Position numbers and translations under genes: made by a program | Assembly (NCBI RefSeq): GCF_017654505.1 | Contig: NW_024471559.1 | Location: 1-64,000, forward strand | Origin: Polyodon spathula | Taxonomy: Eukaryota > Chordata > Actinopteri > Acipenseriformes > Polyodontidae | Direction of reading: 5' to 3' | Length of the DNA: 64,000 nucleotides | Part shown: piece after piece, positions 25,801-36,001 of the stretch | Layout: every line of letters starts with the position of its first letter | Position numbering within the stretch: the first letter of the stretch is position 1 | The notes under the pieces: generated by a model | Database searches by the model: none | What the model was told of the DNA's origin: nothing | Seen by the model: the letters and a program-made list of their open reading frames with translations, nothing else

Positions 25801-28800
25801 ATGCCAAGAACACAATACTGAGTAATCAAACATTCCATAAACTATTACCATTCAATGACCACATAACTTGTTTCCCCCATAACACATACAAAACATGTTG
25901 GATTATACATGCCATAAAAAACAAATATTTGCTAGAGAGTAGTGTCAATTAAAATAAACAACAACAACACAAATAAAAATAAAGTAAAATAAAATAATAA
26001 TAAGAGTAAGTACAGCCTGGATGTGTTCTACTTACTATAATAGCAGGTGGTGGATCTGTAACCTGGAATTTTACAAATATAAACATAAATACCACAGTTT
26101 GATTAAAACCAATATAAAATCAATAAAAATGTTTGTTTAAGGCAAATGTTAACATTGTAAAGCTAGCTACCAAGACCTTGATTAAATGTTCATTATACAG
26201 TTTGTCACTCTAAAGACAGCATGTTCCCTAGGTTTATTATTATTAGACATTTCTCGATAATTTATTCTGTTGACAAGGTGCCCCCATGTCATTTGATCTT
26301 TAGTAATATGCCCACCTGAATATGTCCACCTTTTATATCTAAGTATTTAGTGGAATTGTGGTTCGAATGACAGCAACAAAGGGTTTACATTTCTTCTATA
26401 AAATAGCGAAATTGATAGATGTTAAATTGGCTATATCAGTTGTCTCTGTTTGTATGTAACCCTAACATAGAACATACTTTGCTTTTCTTTACAATTAATT
26501 CATATTCGACCATTTTAACTTGACTGTTCGGTCAGATTAATAGTCGTTCTACCCCTAACTTCAGAGTTTCTGCAGTACAGAGCTACGGTTTAATTAGGAA
26601 ATAGAGAATAGAACAATACTTACCGTTTCTGCATCCAACTAGAAAGGGGAAAGAGAGAGCAATTCAGTAAGTGCTGTTTCTTACACTCTTGTAATTTTAC
26701 CACTGCTCCCCCTTTCTTGTGTGCAATATATTTTGGTTGTTTGTATTTAACAATATGGAGTATGCAAATGCTGATATGACGTACAGAAAAGGTACCAGGA
26801 TGCAGCAGTTTATCAATAGCATAGAAAAGTGAAGAACCACACATTTCTCAGCACAATAAAAGGATGGGAGGGTTGTAAATGTTATAGATAGTGAGTAAGG
26901 TCAGCATGCATTATATTAATAGAAATATTATTTATTTTAGTGTGGCACGTCTATACTTACGCCAGCGCTTTCCTTGTAGGCCTTTATTCTCGCTCCCTGC
27001 TATCACGCACAGAGAGAGAGAGGGGGGAGGTTAGGGGGGGGGGGGGGACGACACGACCTTGTCATTATTTTACTTCAGGGGTTTTCTTGTAGTCTGTGAG
27101 TAAGGTGTTCCCTTAAAACTACCCCCAAATTATACAACTATACCCAACAATTTCTACACCCCTAGACTATGAATCTGTTACAGCACACTTAACGCACCAC
27201 ATAACACACATAACATTCCTTCAGGATAATCTACAACAAATCTCGTTCTCCAAAATCTTTAGGATGCATTTCCAGATATCATGAAATACATGTTTGAGAT
27301 CACATACGTTTCTTTGAACACCTACAGCGTCTTACCCCCTTTACCCCGACCATTTCGAATCCTACCCTCCGTTAGCACATTAAACCAAGTACAAAGTCAG
27401 AAGCTTACAAAGGGCTTGAATAGCAGTCGTGCCTCTGTTTGCGTCCAGCTACTCACCCAACTCTCTCTTCCCCCCCTGGCTTTCATCGCTGTCATCTGCG
27501 AAGCCTGTTAAATCATAAAAGAACACACAGCTAAAGTGAGAGGTGCAGTTTACAACTCCACTGAGCTTCAAAGAGTTTAACAGTTTTACTCATGAATAGT
27601 AGAGCTGGTTATACTGTAAGTCATGTTCCCAACACAGCCTCTTAATAGCAACTGCAGTGCAATATGCAATACAGTAGGGATTTATAAAGCGCCTGCTGTG
27701 AAACACCTCAAAGCGCTGTACAGCTAATGTACTGAAATGCCTTGTCAAACATATAGGTTTGTAATCTTGATTTAAAAATTGCCATATATGCCTGAATGCC
27801 TTTCGTACCTTCCACAGTTATGAGCCAAGCCTTCATAGCAACTGCACTTAAAAATCTGTCAAAAGCGTCATTTTAAATACTAAACATATCATTACCATAA
27901 ATGCCCCCTGGGAAAATATAAACAGCTGCATTTTATCAACTTCATTGAAAAACAGCTGTAGATATTTTTTGATTGAAAAACAGCTGTAGATAACAGGTTT
28001 TCAGTAACATTTCTACTGATTGTATTGGATTTTTTTTTTTTTTTTTTTTATATCTAGAAACTAAAACCGCAGCTTGCATTCAAAGTAACTCCGACAAGCC
28101 AACTTCCCGTTAACAAATCCAGATTTGCTATTTTGTTTTAATGAGCCTTTAGGATCCTCAATCTCACAGCCTGCTTGTTCCTGGCTGTGGGCTTGGCTTG
28201 GACACTCACCCATTTCACGCTTCTGTTCTAGATCATCCACCAGTCCATCCAGTTCACCCCCTCCCCCCAGGAAATCACTTTCATCTGTGGAAAAGGAAAC
28301 GTTGAATACGTTCAGTTTAAATGTTTTAAGAAAAAATATGGATGTGTAATGACTCTCCTCCTAGCGGGTGATCAGGTAATAATACTGACATCAGCATAAG
28401 ACCCGTACTTACCTATCCACTACAGAGCTTGCTCTGTGGCTAAACGGCAAGATGTTCATCTTTTTTGCAGTGTGCATCCAGCCCTTGCCTTACTATTCAA
28501 TTCACTGGTCTGAGATGCCAATTCATTACACAGGCCAAATATAGGTGTAGTAAGTGCACATTATACTGTAGACCAATTTATTTTGTATTCAATATTTCTT
28601 CAGTCTTTCCATATAGGCCTACAGTGAAATGCAGTAAACACTCTTATACACAAATGCACGATGCAGTAAGTGATGGAAGACTTCTCATGATGACTTTTCT
28701 GTTTGGATACAATCGTTTCCAATATGACAATGTTTAAACATATTGAGTGATACATTATTATAATGTTGTTATTATTTTAATTTTGTGTGACAATTATTTT

Positions 28801-31800
28801 ACCCCCAATGTTGTCCCCAACTTGAAATGTCCAATAATTTCCCCCTCACCAGAGCAATTCCCCACACAGCTCAGGAGAACTGAAGGTTTAGTGGGCATCC
28901 TCCGATCTCACGGCTGAGCCAGATTCTTCTATTCCACCCAGGAACTCGAGAGCAGATCTCAACGAACAACTGGCCTCTGGAGCATACAGAGCAGCTCTGC
29001 AGGTGGCCCTTTATGAGCGCACTGGGTCGTCCGGCCAGCAGGGTTGCCTCCCTAACCCACGGAAGCACCATAGCCAATGCGACGCTCCCTTCGGAATCCC
29101 CAGTGAAGACCAGCCACTTTGCACAGCCAGGACTTAAACCTGTGCTGTATGACTCACCCTGCACACAACCCGGCTGTGCTTTTACCAGGTGAGCCTCTCT
29201 TAGAAGCTTATATTTTTTTGAAAACCTATAGCGTTTTACCTGCTTTACTCTGCCAATTTCAAATCCTGCCCTCCACTAGCACATTAAACCCAGTACAATA
29301 TCAGAAGCTTCATTTTCGCCCCGATGCAAAGGGCTTGAATAGCAGTCGTGTCTCTGCTTGCGTCCAGCTACTCACCCAACTCTCTCTTCTCCCCCTGGCT
29401 TTCATCGCTGTCATCTGCAAAGCCTGTTAAATCATAAAAGAACACACAGCTAAAGTGAGAGGTGCAGTTTACAACTCCACTGAGGACCTGTTCTGCCAGA
29501 CTGGGCCGCTTCAAAGAGTTTATTTAACTTATAAATATTAGAGTGGTTATACAGTAGGTCATGTTCCCAACACAGCCTATTAATAGCAATTACAATACAA
29601 TATGCAATACAATATGGATTTATAAAGAGTCTGTCGTGAAACACCTCAAAGTGCTGTACAGATAATATACTGCAATGTATTGTCAAACATATAGATTTTT
29701 AATCTTGATTTTAAAATTGTCACATATGCATGGTACCTGAGTGCCCTCCCTACCTCCTACCGCTATGAGACAAGTTTATTTCATATTCAATATTTTTCCA
29801 GTCCTTCCATATACAATGAAATGCTTTAAACACTCTTATACATGATGCAGTAAGTGATGGAAGACTTCTCATGGTGGATTTTCTGATGGGTTACAATAGT
29901 TCCCAATATGGCAACGTTTAAAAGTTTAAACGTGTTCAGTGATAATTATTATAATGTTTTTATTATTTTAATTTAGTGTGCCAATTATTTTACCCCCGAT
30001 TTTGTCTCCAATTTGAAATGTCCAATAATTTCCCCCTCACCACAGCAATTCCCCACACAGCTCAGGAGAACTGAAGGTTTAGTGGGCGTCCTCCGATCTC
30101 ACGGCTGAGCCAGCTTCCTCTTTTCCACCCAGGAACTCGAGAGCGGATTTCAGCGAACAACCTGCCTCTGGAGGACAAAGGCCAGTTCTGCAGGTGTCTG
30201 CTGTTGAGCTCCCGGGGCTTCTGGCCAGCATGGTTGCCTCCCTAACCTAAGGAAGCACCATAGCCAATGCGACGCTCCCTTCGGAATCCCCAGCGAAGAC
30301 CGGCCACTTTGCACAGCCAGGACGTAAACCTGTGCTGTATGACTCACCCTGCACACAACCCGGCTGTGCTTTTACCAGGTGAGCCTCTTTTAGAAGCTTA
30401 TATTTTTTTGAAAAGCTAAGAGCATTTTACCTGCTTTACTCTGCCCATTTCAAACCCTGCCTCCGCTAGCACATTAAACCCAGTACAATATCAGAAGCTT
30501 AATTTTCGCCCCAATGCAAAGGGCTTGAATAGCAGTAATGTCTCGGCTTGCGTCCGGCTACTCACCCAACTCTCTCTTCTCCCCCTGGCTTTCATCGCTG
30601 TCATCTGCAAAGCCTGTTAAATCATAAAAGAACACACAGCTAAAGTGAGAGGTCCAGTTTACAACTCCACTGAGCACCTGTTCTGCCAGCCTGGGCCGCT
30701 TCAAAGAGTTTATTTAACTCATGAATATTAGAGTTGATTATACAGTAGGTCATGCTCCCAACACAGCCTATTAATAGCAATTACAATACAATATGCAATA
30801 CAATATGGATTTATAAAGTGTCTGTCGTGAAACACCTCAAAGTGCTGTACAGATCATATACTGCAATGCCTTGTCAAACATATAGGTTTTTAATCTTGAT
30901 TTTAAAATTGTCACATATGCATGGTACCTGAGTGCCCTCCCTACCTCCTACCGCTATGAGACAAGTTTATTTCATATTCAATATTTTTCCAGTCTTTTCA
31001 TATACAATGAAATGCTATAAACACTCTTATACACGATGCAGTAAGTGATGGAAGACTTCTCATGGTGGATTTTCTGATGGGTTACAATAGTTCCCAATAT
31101 GGCAACGTTTAAAAGTTTAAACGTGTTCAGTGATAATTATTATAATGCTTTTATTATTTTAATTTAGTGTGCCAATGATTTTACCCCCGATTTTGTCTCC
31201 AATTTGAAATGTCCAATAATTGTCCCCCTCACCACAGCAATTCCCCACACAGCTCAGGAGGACTGAAGGAGTGGGAGTCCTCCGATCTCACGGCTGAGCC
31301 AGCTTCCTCTTTTCCACCCAGGAACTCGAGAGCAGATTTCATCGAACAACCTGCCTCTGGAGGACAAAGACCAGTTCTGCAAGTGTCTGCTGTTGAGCTC
31401 ACTGGGCTTCTGGCCAGCAGGGTTGCCTCCCTAACCCACTGAAGCACCATAGCCAATGCGACGCTCCCTTCCGAATCCCCAGCGAAGACCGGCCACTTTG
31501 CACAGCCAGGACTTAAACCTGTGCTGTATGAATCACCCTGCACACAACCCTGCTGTGCTTTTACCAGGTGAGCCACTCTTAGAAGCTTATATCTTTTTGA
31601 AAACCTACACTGTTTTACCTGCTTTTCCCCGCCCATTTCAAATCCTGCCCTCTGCTAGCACATTAAACCCAGTACAATATCACGAGCTTCATTTTCGCCC
31701 CAATACAAAGGGCTTGAATAGCAGTCAGATGTCTGCTTGCGTCCAGCTACTCACCCAACTCTCTCTTCACCTGGCTTTCATCGCTGTCATCCGCAAAGCC

Positions 31801-34242
31801 TGTTAAATCATAAAAGAACACACAGCTAAAGTGAGAGGTGCAGTTTACAACTCTACTGAGCTCCTGTTCTGCCATCCTGGGCCGCTTCAAAGGGTTTATT
31901 TAACTCAGGAATAGTAGAGTTGACTATACAATAAGTCATGTTCCCAACACAGCCTATTAATGGCAATTACAATACAATAGGGATTTATAAAGTGTCTGTC
32001 GTGAAACATCTCAAAGTGATGTACAGATCTTATACTGAAATGCCTTGTCAAACATATAGGTTTTTAATCTTGATTTTAAAATTGCCACATATGCATGGTA
32101 CCTGAGTGGCCTCTCTACCTCCTATCGCTATGAGCCAAGCCTTTCTAGCAACTGCACTTAAAAATTTGTCAAAAGCATAATTTTATATTGTAAATATACC
32201 CCCCCCCTCCTCCCATGCCCCGAGAAAATATAAACAGCTGCCTTTTATCAACTTCATTGAAAATATTTAATTGTAGATATTTTGCACGTAGAAAAACAGG
32301 TTTTCATAATTTGAATATTTTATACTGATTGTATTGGCTTTTTAAAAAAATTATCTATAAACTAAATCTGCAGCTTACATTCAAAGGAACTGGCCAAGCC
32401 AAATTCCTGTTAACAACTTATGATGCCAAATCCAGATTTGCTATTTTTTTTAAATGAGCCTTTAGGATACGGAAATAAAAAATCTAATGCAAACCCCCTG
32501 CAAAGTGCTAATGGTCGTGGCAGGAGAAACTGGCTCTGAAGTGAAAAACAAAACTCCTAAACAAAACAGGTAGTCATGTTACATTTGTAATACTAATTAG
32601 AGGTAAGCAAAACAATTCTTCTGAATTTTACTAAGCCTTCATGCCAACAATGTGTTCACCTTTAATGTTTAATATAGTTTGTGTATTTATGTAATACCAG
32701 GCTCAGTTATCAAAGTTTACCAGTAATTTTGCAGTTTTCCCATGGTTATACTATGTATTTTCCATAGTTTACAATGGTTTGCATATTGTTTCTATGCTTT
32801 ACCATGCTTTTACTGTACTTTATTATGCCTTTGCAAAGTTCTATAAGAGACTGGAATCATTTAGACATCCAATTGATGTGCTTTGGTAAAGGACCAGCCT
32901 CAGTGAGCTGAACTGCCATTTAACCCTCACTCACCTTCTTCACGTTTCTGCTGCCCCCCTGAGGCCAGATCCAAAAGTGCTTTTTCAAATCCCTCACCCA
33001 GAGTGAGCTTCACTTCTGCAAGTGAAAGGATGTGAGAGGAGATTTTAAACCTGTGTTTTACAATCATGACAGCAACGCATACTTTCAATGCCAAGCTGGA
33101 GCAAAGCTTTGAAACTCCTGTTTTTTGAAAGTAGAAAAACACCTGTTTCACTAAATTATAACCAATCAACTGTCATATAATTCAAGCTTTCTTCATCGCT
33201 ATTAAGTTGTTTGTAACATTAGCATAGATTTTCTCCTCCAAGAATGTCAACGCTTTGAAGATCGATTTATTAAATGAACTTCCAAAAACTTCAAACACAG
33301 ATGCATTGGAAGTGTTTGAAGATTTGAAGAATCTGCTCATTTTGCTTCTTGCTTTTTAATAATAGTGTTCTCAGTGCATCGATTATTAAGTAACTTCAAA
33401 GTCTATTCCAAAGTATTTTTATTATTATTATTACTGTGCCCTTTTAATGATGTTTAAAGTCATTCTGAGTGATTCTTATTGCAATTACTCAAAATGCTTT
33501 GTGTTATTTGTTCTGTTTATATGTTTTCACCTGCTTTTCAGTTATAATTGCCTGCCGTAGATAGATGTAACATAGCCAAGGCAAAGTGTATCCTTTGTAC
33601 CATTCTGATAAGGATAAGCAACCTGGGTTACTGTGTTCATCATTGGGATTTATAGAGATTGGCTGGTCTGACTTCTATATCTTTGTGAAGTTTGAAACAC
33701 TGGTGCATAGCCAAGACATGCTTTTGTTTTGACCTTTTCTAATAAATTGTTTCTTGTAATTTGATTAACTTGTTTGTATTAGTTGTGCTTATTTGACTTG
33801 GTGTTATGTGCCACCTTGTTAACCAGATCTCCCTTTTTTCTGTATAAGAACCAGCGCCATCTAGTGATCAGCCACTTTGGAAACAAGTTTCCTTGCAAGT
33901 TTGTTGTCAATACACTGTTGTACAGCAGATGGTGCTGGTGCTTACTAATATAAAGGCACTTACGGTGATCTAGCCTACTTTACATATGTCTGCGGCAGCC
34001 AAATGCAACTGAAGATCAGCACCTGAACTCCTGTCCAAGCATCGTAACACAGACTTATATAAAGCAATAATAACTGTAATAAGAACCAAAAACACTGCAA
34101 ACGTCTTCAAAAGCTAAGTTTAAAAAAATCTTTGAAAATGAATCCACAACTCTTTCCCAAGCTGTAGACAATGACATTTACCTGCAGCCTGGCTTACAGG
34201 TGCCACCGCCAGGAGGGAAGTCAGGAGCAGAAAGGTCTTCAT
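20999..34242 (-). CDS. Micro-exon gene for a secreted, cationic, cysteine-rich precursor (unit B copy, complete)
   Basis: I do not recognise this family. Seventeen exons (34242-34182, 33015-32935, 31799-31755, 30613-30566, 29423-29376, 28284-28210, 27504-27457, 26996-26961, 26638-26624, 26062-26036, 25550-25533, 25118-25086, 24788-24774, 23369-23346, 22862-22848, 22676-22653, 21063-20999) join into one open frame of 225 codons plus stop. Every intron is GT-AG and phase 1, and all internal exons are multiples of three. Residues 1-20 are a signal peptide. Residues 21-146 are an acidic pro-region with a Lys-Arg pair near the end of each exon. After the last pair (GKR) comes a 79-residue domain with ten cysteines, about sixteen arginines, many Tyr/Trp and a single acidic residue. 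Seen: frame, splice sites and composition. Inferred: secretion, dibasic cleavage and a role like a host-defence peptide. A TATA box lies upstream and an AATAAA downstream. A second copy begins at 4367. Confidence 0.8.
21894..22023. mobile_element. Palindromic MITE
   Basis: Starts ATTGCATAGATGTTTGATAC and its end, read in reverse complement, is ATTGCATAGCAGTTTCACCC; the match continues through CCTGGTTTTACTA. Long inverted repeats around a short middle mark a MITE. Related half-copies occur near 55750 and 58030. Confidence 0.55.
22165..22520 (+). mobile_element. Interspersed repeat of a SINE/LINE-tail type
   Basis: Contains TAAGAACATATGA followed by GCCATTCGGCCCATCTA and, later, GTGTGAAGAAGTGTCTCCTA. 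From memory this word set is typical of an abundant interspersed repeat in fish genomes. I cannot name the family with certainty. Confidence 0.4.
22653..22676 (-). CDS. Exon 16, micro-exon (24 bases)
   Basis: Acceptor ends AATTAAG after a TTCTCTTTCTTTT tract; donor GTAAGT. Encodes ARRWRCRY. The acceptor is the weakest of the set. Confidence 0.6.
22738..22834. repeat. (TA)n plus poly-T run in intron 15
   Basis: About 41 TA units followed by 14 T. On the sense strand it begins about a dozen bases after the donor of 15-base exon 15. Confidence 0.95.
22848..22862 (-). CDS. Exon 15, micro-exon (15 bases)
   Basis: Acceptor TTTTCTTAG, donor GTAAGT. Encodes VERRC. The donor lies only about a dozen bases from a poly-T plus long TA dinucleotide run, unusual for so short an exon. 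Confidence 0.62.
23346..23369 (-). CDS. Exon 14, micro-exon (24 bases)
   Basis: Acceptor TTTTCCCCAG, donor GTAAGT. Encodes QLRLRCLM. Only the phase-1 reading fits both neighbours; the phase-0 reading has a stop. Confidence 0.63.
23689..24303 (+). mobile_element. Solo LTR of the same family, intron 13 of the micro-exon gene
   Basis: Starts TGTCACAAAG, ends TGCCACA, flanked by CATGC at 23684-23688 and 24304-24308. It is opposite in orientation to the other two copies and independently inserted. Confidence 0.72.
24774..24788 (-). CDS. Exon 13, micro-exon (15 bases)
   Basis: Acceptor TCTTTTTCAG, donor GTGAGT. Encodes PVCSN. Confidence 0.63.
25086..25118 (-). CDS. Exon 12, micro-exon (33 bases)
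   Basis: Acceptor CTTCCCTAG, donor GTAAGT. Encodes YHYRHCTGGTF. Confidence 0.65.
25258..25400. repeat. 38-base tandem repeat in intron 11
   Basis: Almost four copies of a unit containing GAGATGAGGAACTGGAAAGC; flanks hold degenerate relatives. Confidence 0.85.
25533..25550 (-). CDS. Exon 11, micro-exon (18 bases)
   Basis: Acceptor TTTTCCCCAG, donor GTAAGT. Encodes TQSCQH. Confidence 0.65.
26036..26062 (-). CDS. Exon 10, micro-exon (27 bases)
   Basis: Acceptor AAATTCCAG, donor GTAAGT. Encodes GYRSTTCYY, with one cysteine and three tyrosines. Confidence 0.65.
26624..26638 (-). CDS. Exon 9, micro-exon (15 bases), first cysteine
   Basis: Acceptor CCTTTCTAG, donor GTAAGT. Encodes LGCRN across the phase-1 junction. 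Confidence 0.65.
26961..26996 (-). CDS. Exon 8 of the micro-exon gene: pro/mature boundary
   Basis: 36 bases encoding GSENKGLQGKRW. It follows a long CT-rich tract and GATAGCAG acceptor and ends at GTAAGT. The Lys-Arg before Trp is the last dibasic site; everything after it is cationic and cysteine-rich. Confidence 0.7.
27457..27504 (-). CDS. Exon 7 of the micro-exon gene: acidic repeat exon
   Basis: 48 bases encoding FADDSDESQGGKREL. Its flanks match those of exons 3-5 but lack the inserted SINE-like block, so it is probably the oldest member of the repeat-exon set. Confidence 0.73.
28210..28284 (-). CDS. Exon 6 of the micro-exon gene: unique acidic exon
   Basis: 75 bases after acceptor TTTTCCACAG, ending at donor GTGAGT. 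It starts DESDFLGGGGELDG and ends DDLEQKREM, so it keeps the acidic character and the Lys-Arg near the 3' end of the repeat exons but is longer and has a glycine run. It may be an older relative of the repeat exon. Confidence 0.72.
28880..29195 (-). mobile_element. tRNA-derived SINE-like block, copy 1
   Basis: Read on the minus strand, it begins GGCTCACCTGGTAAAAGCA (A-box-like) and about 35 bases later has GGTTTAAGTCC (B-box-like, consensus GGTTCGANTCC), then an unrelated body. All copies in the window sit in the 1.19-kb units, so mobility is inferred only from the tRNA-like head. Confidence 0.4.
29376..29423 (-). CDS. Exon 5 of the micro-exon gene: acidic repeat exon
   Basis: 48 bases, same protein as exon 4 (FADDSDESQGEKREL). 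It lies in the first of the 1.19-kb tandem units; splice sites are intact. Confidence 0.75.
30075..30385 (-). mobile_element. tRNA-derived SINE-like block, copy 2
   Basis: Same head and body as copy 1, in the second 1.19-kb unit, with a diverged tail. Confidence 0.38.
30566..30613 (-). CDS. Exon 4 of the micro-exon gene: acidic repeat exon
   Basis: 48 bases encoding FADDSDESQGEKREL, with the same acceptor and donor as exons 3, 5 and 7. It lies in the second of three 1.19-kb tandem units. Confidence 0.75.
31262..31574 (-). mobile_element. tRNA-derived SINE-like block, copy 3
   Basis: Same head and body, in the third 1.19-kb unit. A fourth copy at about 170-515 is its unit A equivalent. Confidence 0.38.
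31755..31799 (-). CDS. Exon 3 of the micro-exon gene (unit B): acidic repeat exon
   Basis: 45 bases encoding FADDSDESQVKREL between a TTTAACAG acceptor and a GTGAGT donor. It is one codon shorter than its sister exons 4, 5 and 7. The matching site in unit A is gone, replaced by foreign sequence. Confidence 0.75.
32935..33015 (-). CDS. Exon 2 of the micro-exon gene (unit B): start of pro-region
   Basis: Acceptor CACTTGCAG and donor GTGAGT bound 81 bases. It encodes EVKLTLGEGFEKALLDL and then a Ser-Gly-Gly-Gln stretch ending in QQKREE, the first Lys-Arg pair. It looks able to form an amphipathic helix. It is identical in unit A. Confidence 0.78.
34182..34242 (-). CDS. Exon 1 of the micro-exon gene (unit B): signal peptide
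   Basis: Codes for MKTFLLLTSLLAVAPVSQAA, a classical signal peptide: Lys near the start, hydrophobic core, small residues before the cut. The donor is GTAAAT, weaker than the GTAAGT of the unit A copy, and the core carries a proline that copy A lacks. The start was chosen because the next in-frame ATG upstream (about 34293) lies closer to the TATA box than transcription would begin. Confidence 0.8.
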
Positions 34243-34302
34243 GGTGTTCTTCTCAGTCTCTTGCTGTTGGTGCTTGTGCTCAGTCCAGGTCCCCATGGAG
34301 GC

Positions 34303-34308
34303 TTTATA
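34303..34308 (-). promoter_or_regulatory. TATA box of the unit B micro-exon gene
   Basis: TATAAA on the minus strand, 61 bases before the start codon. This predicts a transcription start near 34275 and a 5' UTR of about 30 bases. The same box and surroundings are kept in unit A. Confidence 0.6.
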
Positions 34309-35120
34309 GTGTCCTATAGCAGGTGGGCAGGGGGGCTGAGCCCTATCTCCCAGTTCCAAGAACTGCTTTGCAAAATGACACAAGTCACACCTCTGACCGA
34401 TAACCACCCAGGTGGGTTAATTTGCTTCTTACTGAAAGGAACCTCTCTTCAGCACAGTGGTTATAACTTAGGGACAGTGTGTAAAGTGATAATTTGTCAC
34501 AGTGCTGATAAGACACCATATATTATAATGTTATTTTCTAAGGAAATGATTTTTTATGAACATTATTAAAATGTGTGGGGATTTAACATTAACTTTCCAA
34601 TGCAAACTAAGTTACAGTGTAGTATCTCCTTCATAGTAGTTTTACCTCGTTATCAATGCTGAAGGTACATTGATTAAAAAGTAATTTTTTTAACTTTGAC
34701 CACTCTTTTGTTAAATGTGTTATTATAATAAATTACTTTTATTCAGTGTGGAGGGCAGGACTCACTGTTTCCGTCTACCGCTTTGATACATGTAAAACAC
34801 ATCATTGTGATTGTCTCGTGAAGCCTCAAGCTTCAAACATTAAGTTAACTACAGTGTGAGGGTTCCTGAAATATTGAAGTTAGACAACCAGCTAAATCCT
34901 GGATAATGCAGTGTGGTTTAAGAGACAATTACAGCAGGTTTCACAGATTAGCTTTTCTTGGTCTATACTGTTACCTTTGGTATGGTAGTCTAAGATTAAT
35001 GCTAATCACAGATGTGAAATTACATGATAATGTGGAGCGCAACCATTTCTGGTCAATAATCAATATTTGGTCCAAATAATTCCAAAAGGTGGAGAGCTGC
35101 AGTTGAGCTTCAGGGGCAGT

Positions 35121-36001
35121 CTAAACTCAGCGTAGGAAGTACATTTCATCAGCACTAATTACATAAATGGGAATCAAACTGATAAAGTTCAGAAGTATTT
35201 CAGTTGTGATTGCATCTTTTGGGAGTGAAAACATCACTGGATCAGTTTAAAACATGCAAAGAAGCAGGCTAAAGTGAGTGGACTCATCCAAATTAAGGCT
35301 AAATTATCTCAGACAGTCACTGCCTTTATACTGAAAGTCTACTGTTTAGTTGTGTTTCCCTTATAAAGGTTTGCCACACTAAATTTACATAATGATTTTG
35401 CAGTTTCCTGATACTTTTCTCATAGTTTAAAATGATTTGTTGTGCTATTAATATGCTTTACCATACCTCTCTGGGCTTTACAATACTTACCTGTGCTTTA
35501 CAATGCTTTCACGGTGGTCTATTATTGCCCTTTGCAAGGGTTAGTTTAATATGGTTCTTTTTTAATATAATTGAACAGACCTCGCTGTGCTTTACCATAC
35601 TTACTTATGCTTTACCTTGCTTTCCCTGTGCTTTAATACACTTTGCTATACTTTTACTACGGGGCACTTTCATAAGGATGGTTAAACAAAATGGTTTAAC
35701 ACACCACCCCAGTGGTTGCTAGTGTATTTCTAAATCATTTTCTACACTCAATGCCTATTCTATTCACAGCTAGAGATTTACTGTACTGTACTGTTATTGC
35801 ATTTTTTTCCCTTCAGCATGCATGACGACCAATATGTAAAATATTGACACATTATTAAACTAGAAGAGCAGTTCAGTGTGTGCAGCAAGTATCAAGAAGA
35901 TAACTTTAATACTTTGAAAGATCTGACCTCTCACACATGGCCTCTTTTCAGTGATCAATTTCATCCATCACTCCATTAAAGTCCCAACTTCAAAAAGACT
36001 A
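35121..36001. repeat. Internal ~870-base duplication, first copy (unit B)
   Basis: Unit B equivalent of 5245-6127. Confidence 0.72.

Larger units (their letters stand above)
28575..32200. repeat. Three 1.19-kb tandem units that amplify the acidic exon
   Basis: The motif around 28706 (CCAATATG, then CAATGTTTAAA) recurs near 29898 and 31088, a period of about 1190. Each unit carries a tRNA-like SINE block, a shared ACATTAAACCCAGTACAATA stretch and one acidic exon (5, 4, 3). An older, SINE-free relative around exon 7 starts near 27300. Confidence 0.8.

Noticed and set aside
28410..28430. Possible extra 21-base micro-exon on the minus strand (acceptor GCCACAG, donor GTAAGT)
   Set aside because: It is symmetric, but in the phase shared by all neighbours it contains a TAG stop; treated as a pseudo-exon.
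33955..33965. Donor-like GTAAGT between exons 1 and 2, also near 4080
   Set aside because: Only 6-11 bases could precede it and the acceptor is poor.
34291..34293. In-frame ATG upstream of the chosen start of the micro-exon gene
   Set aside because: It lies only about 10 bases from the TATA box, upstream of the expected transcription start, and would hide the signal peptide.
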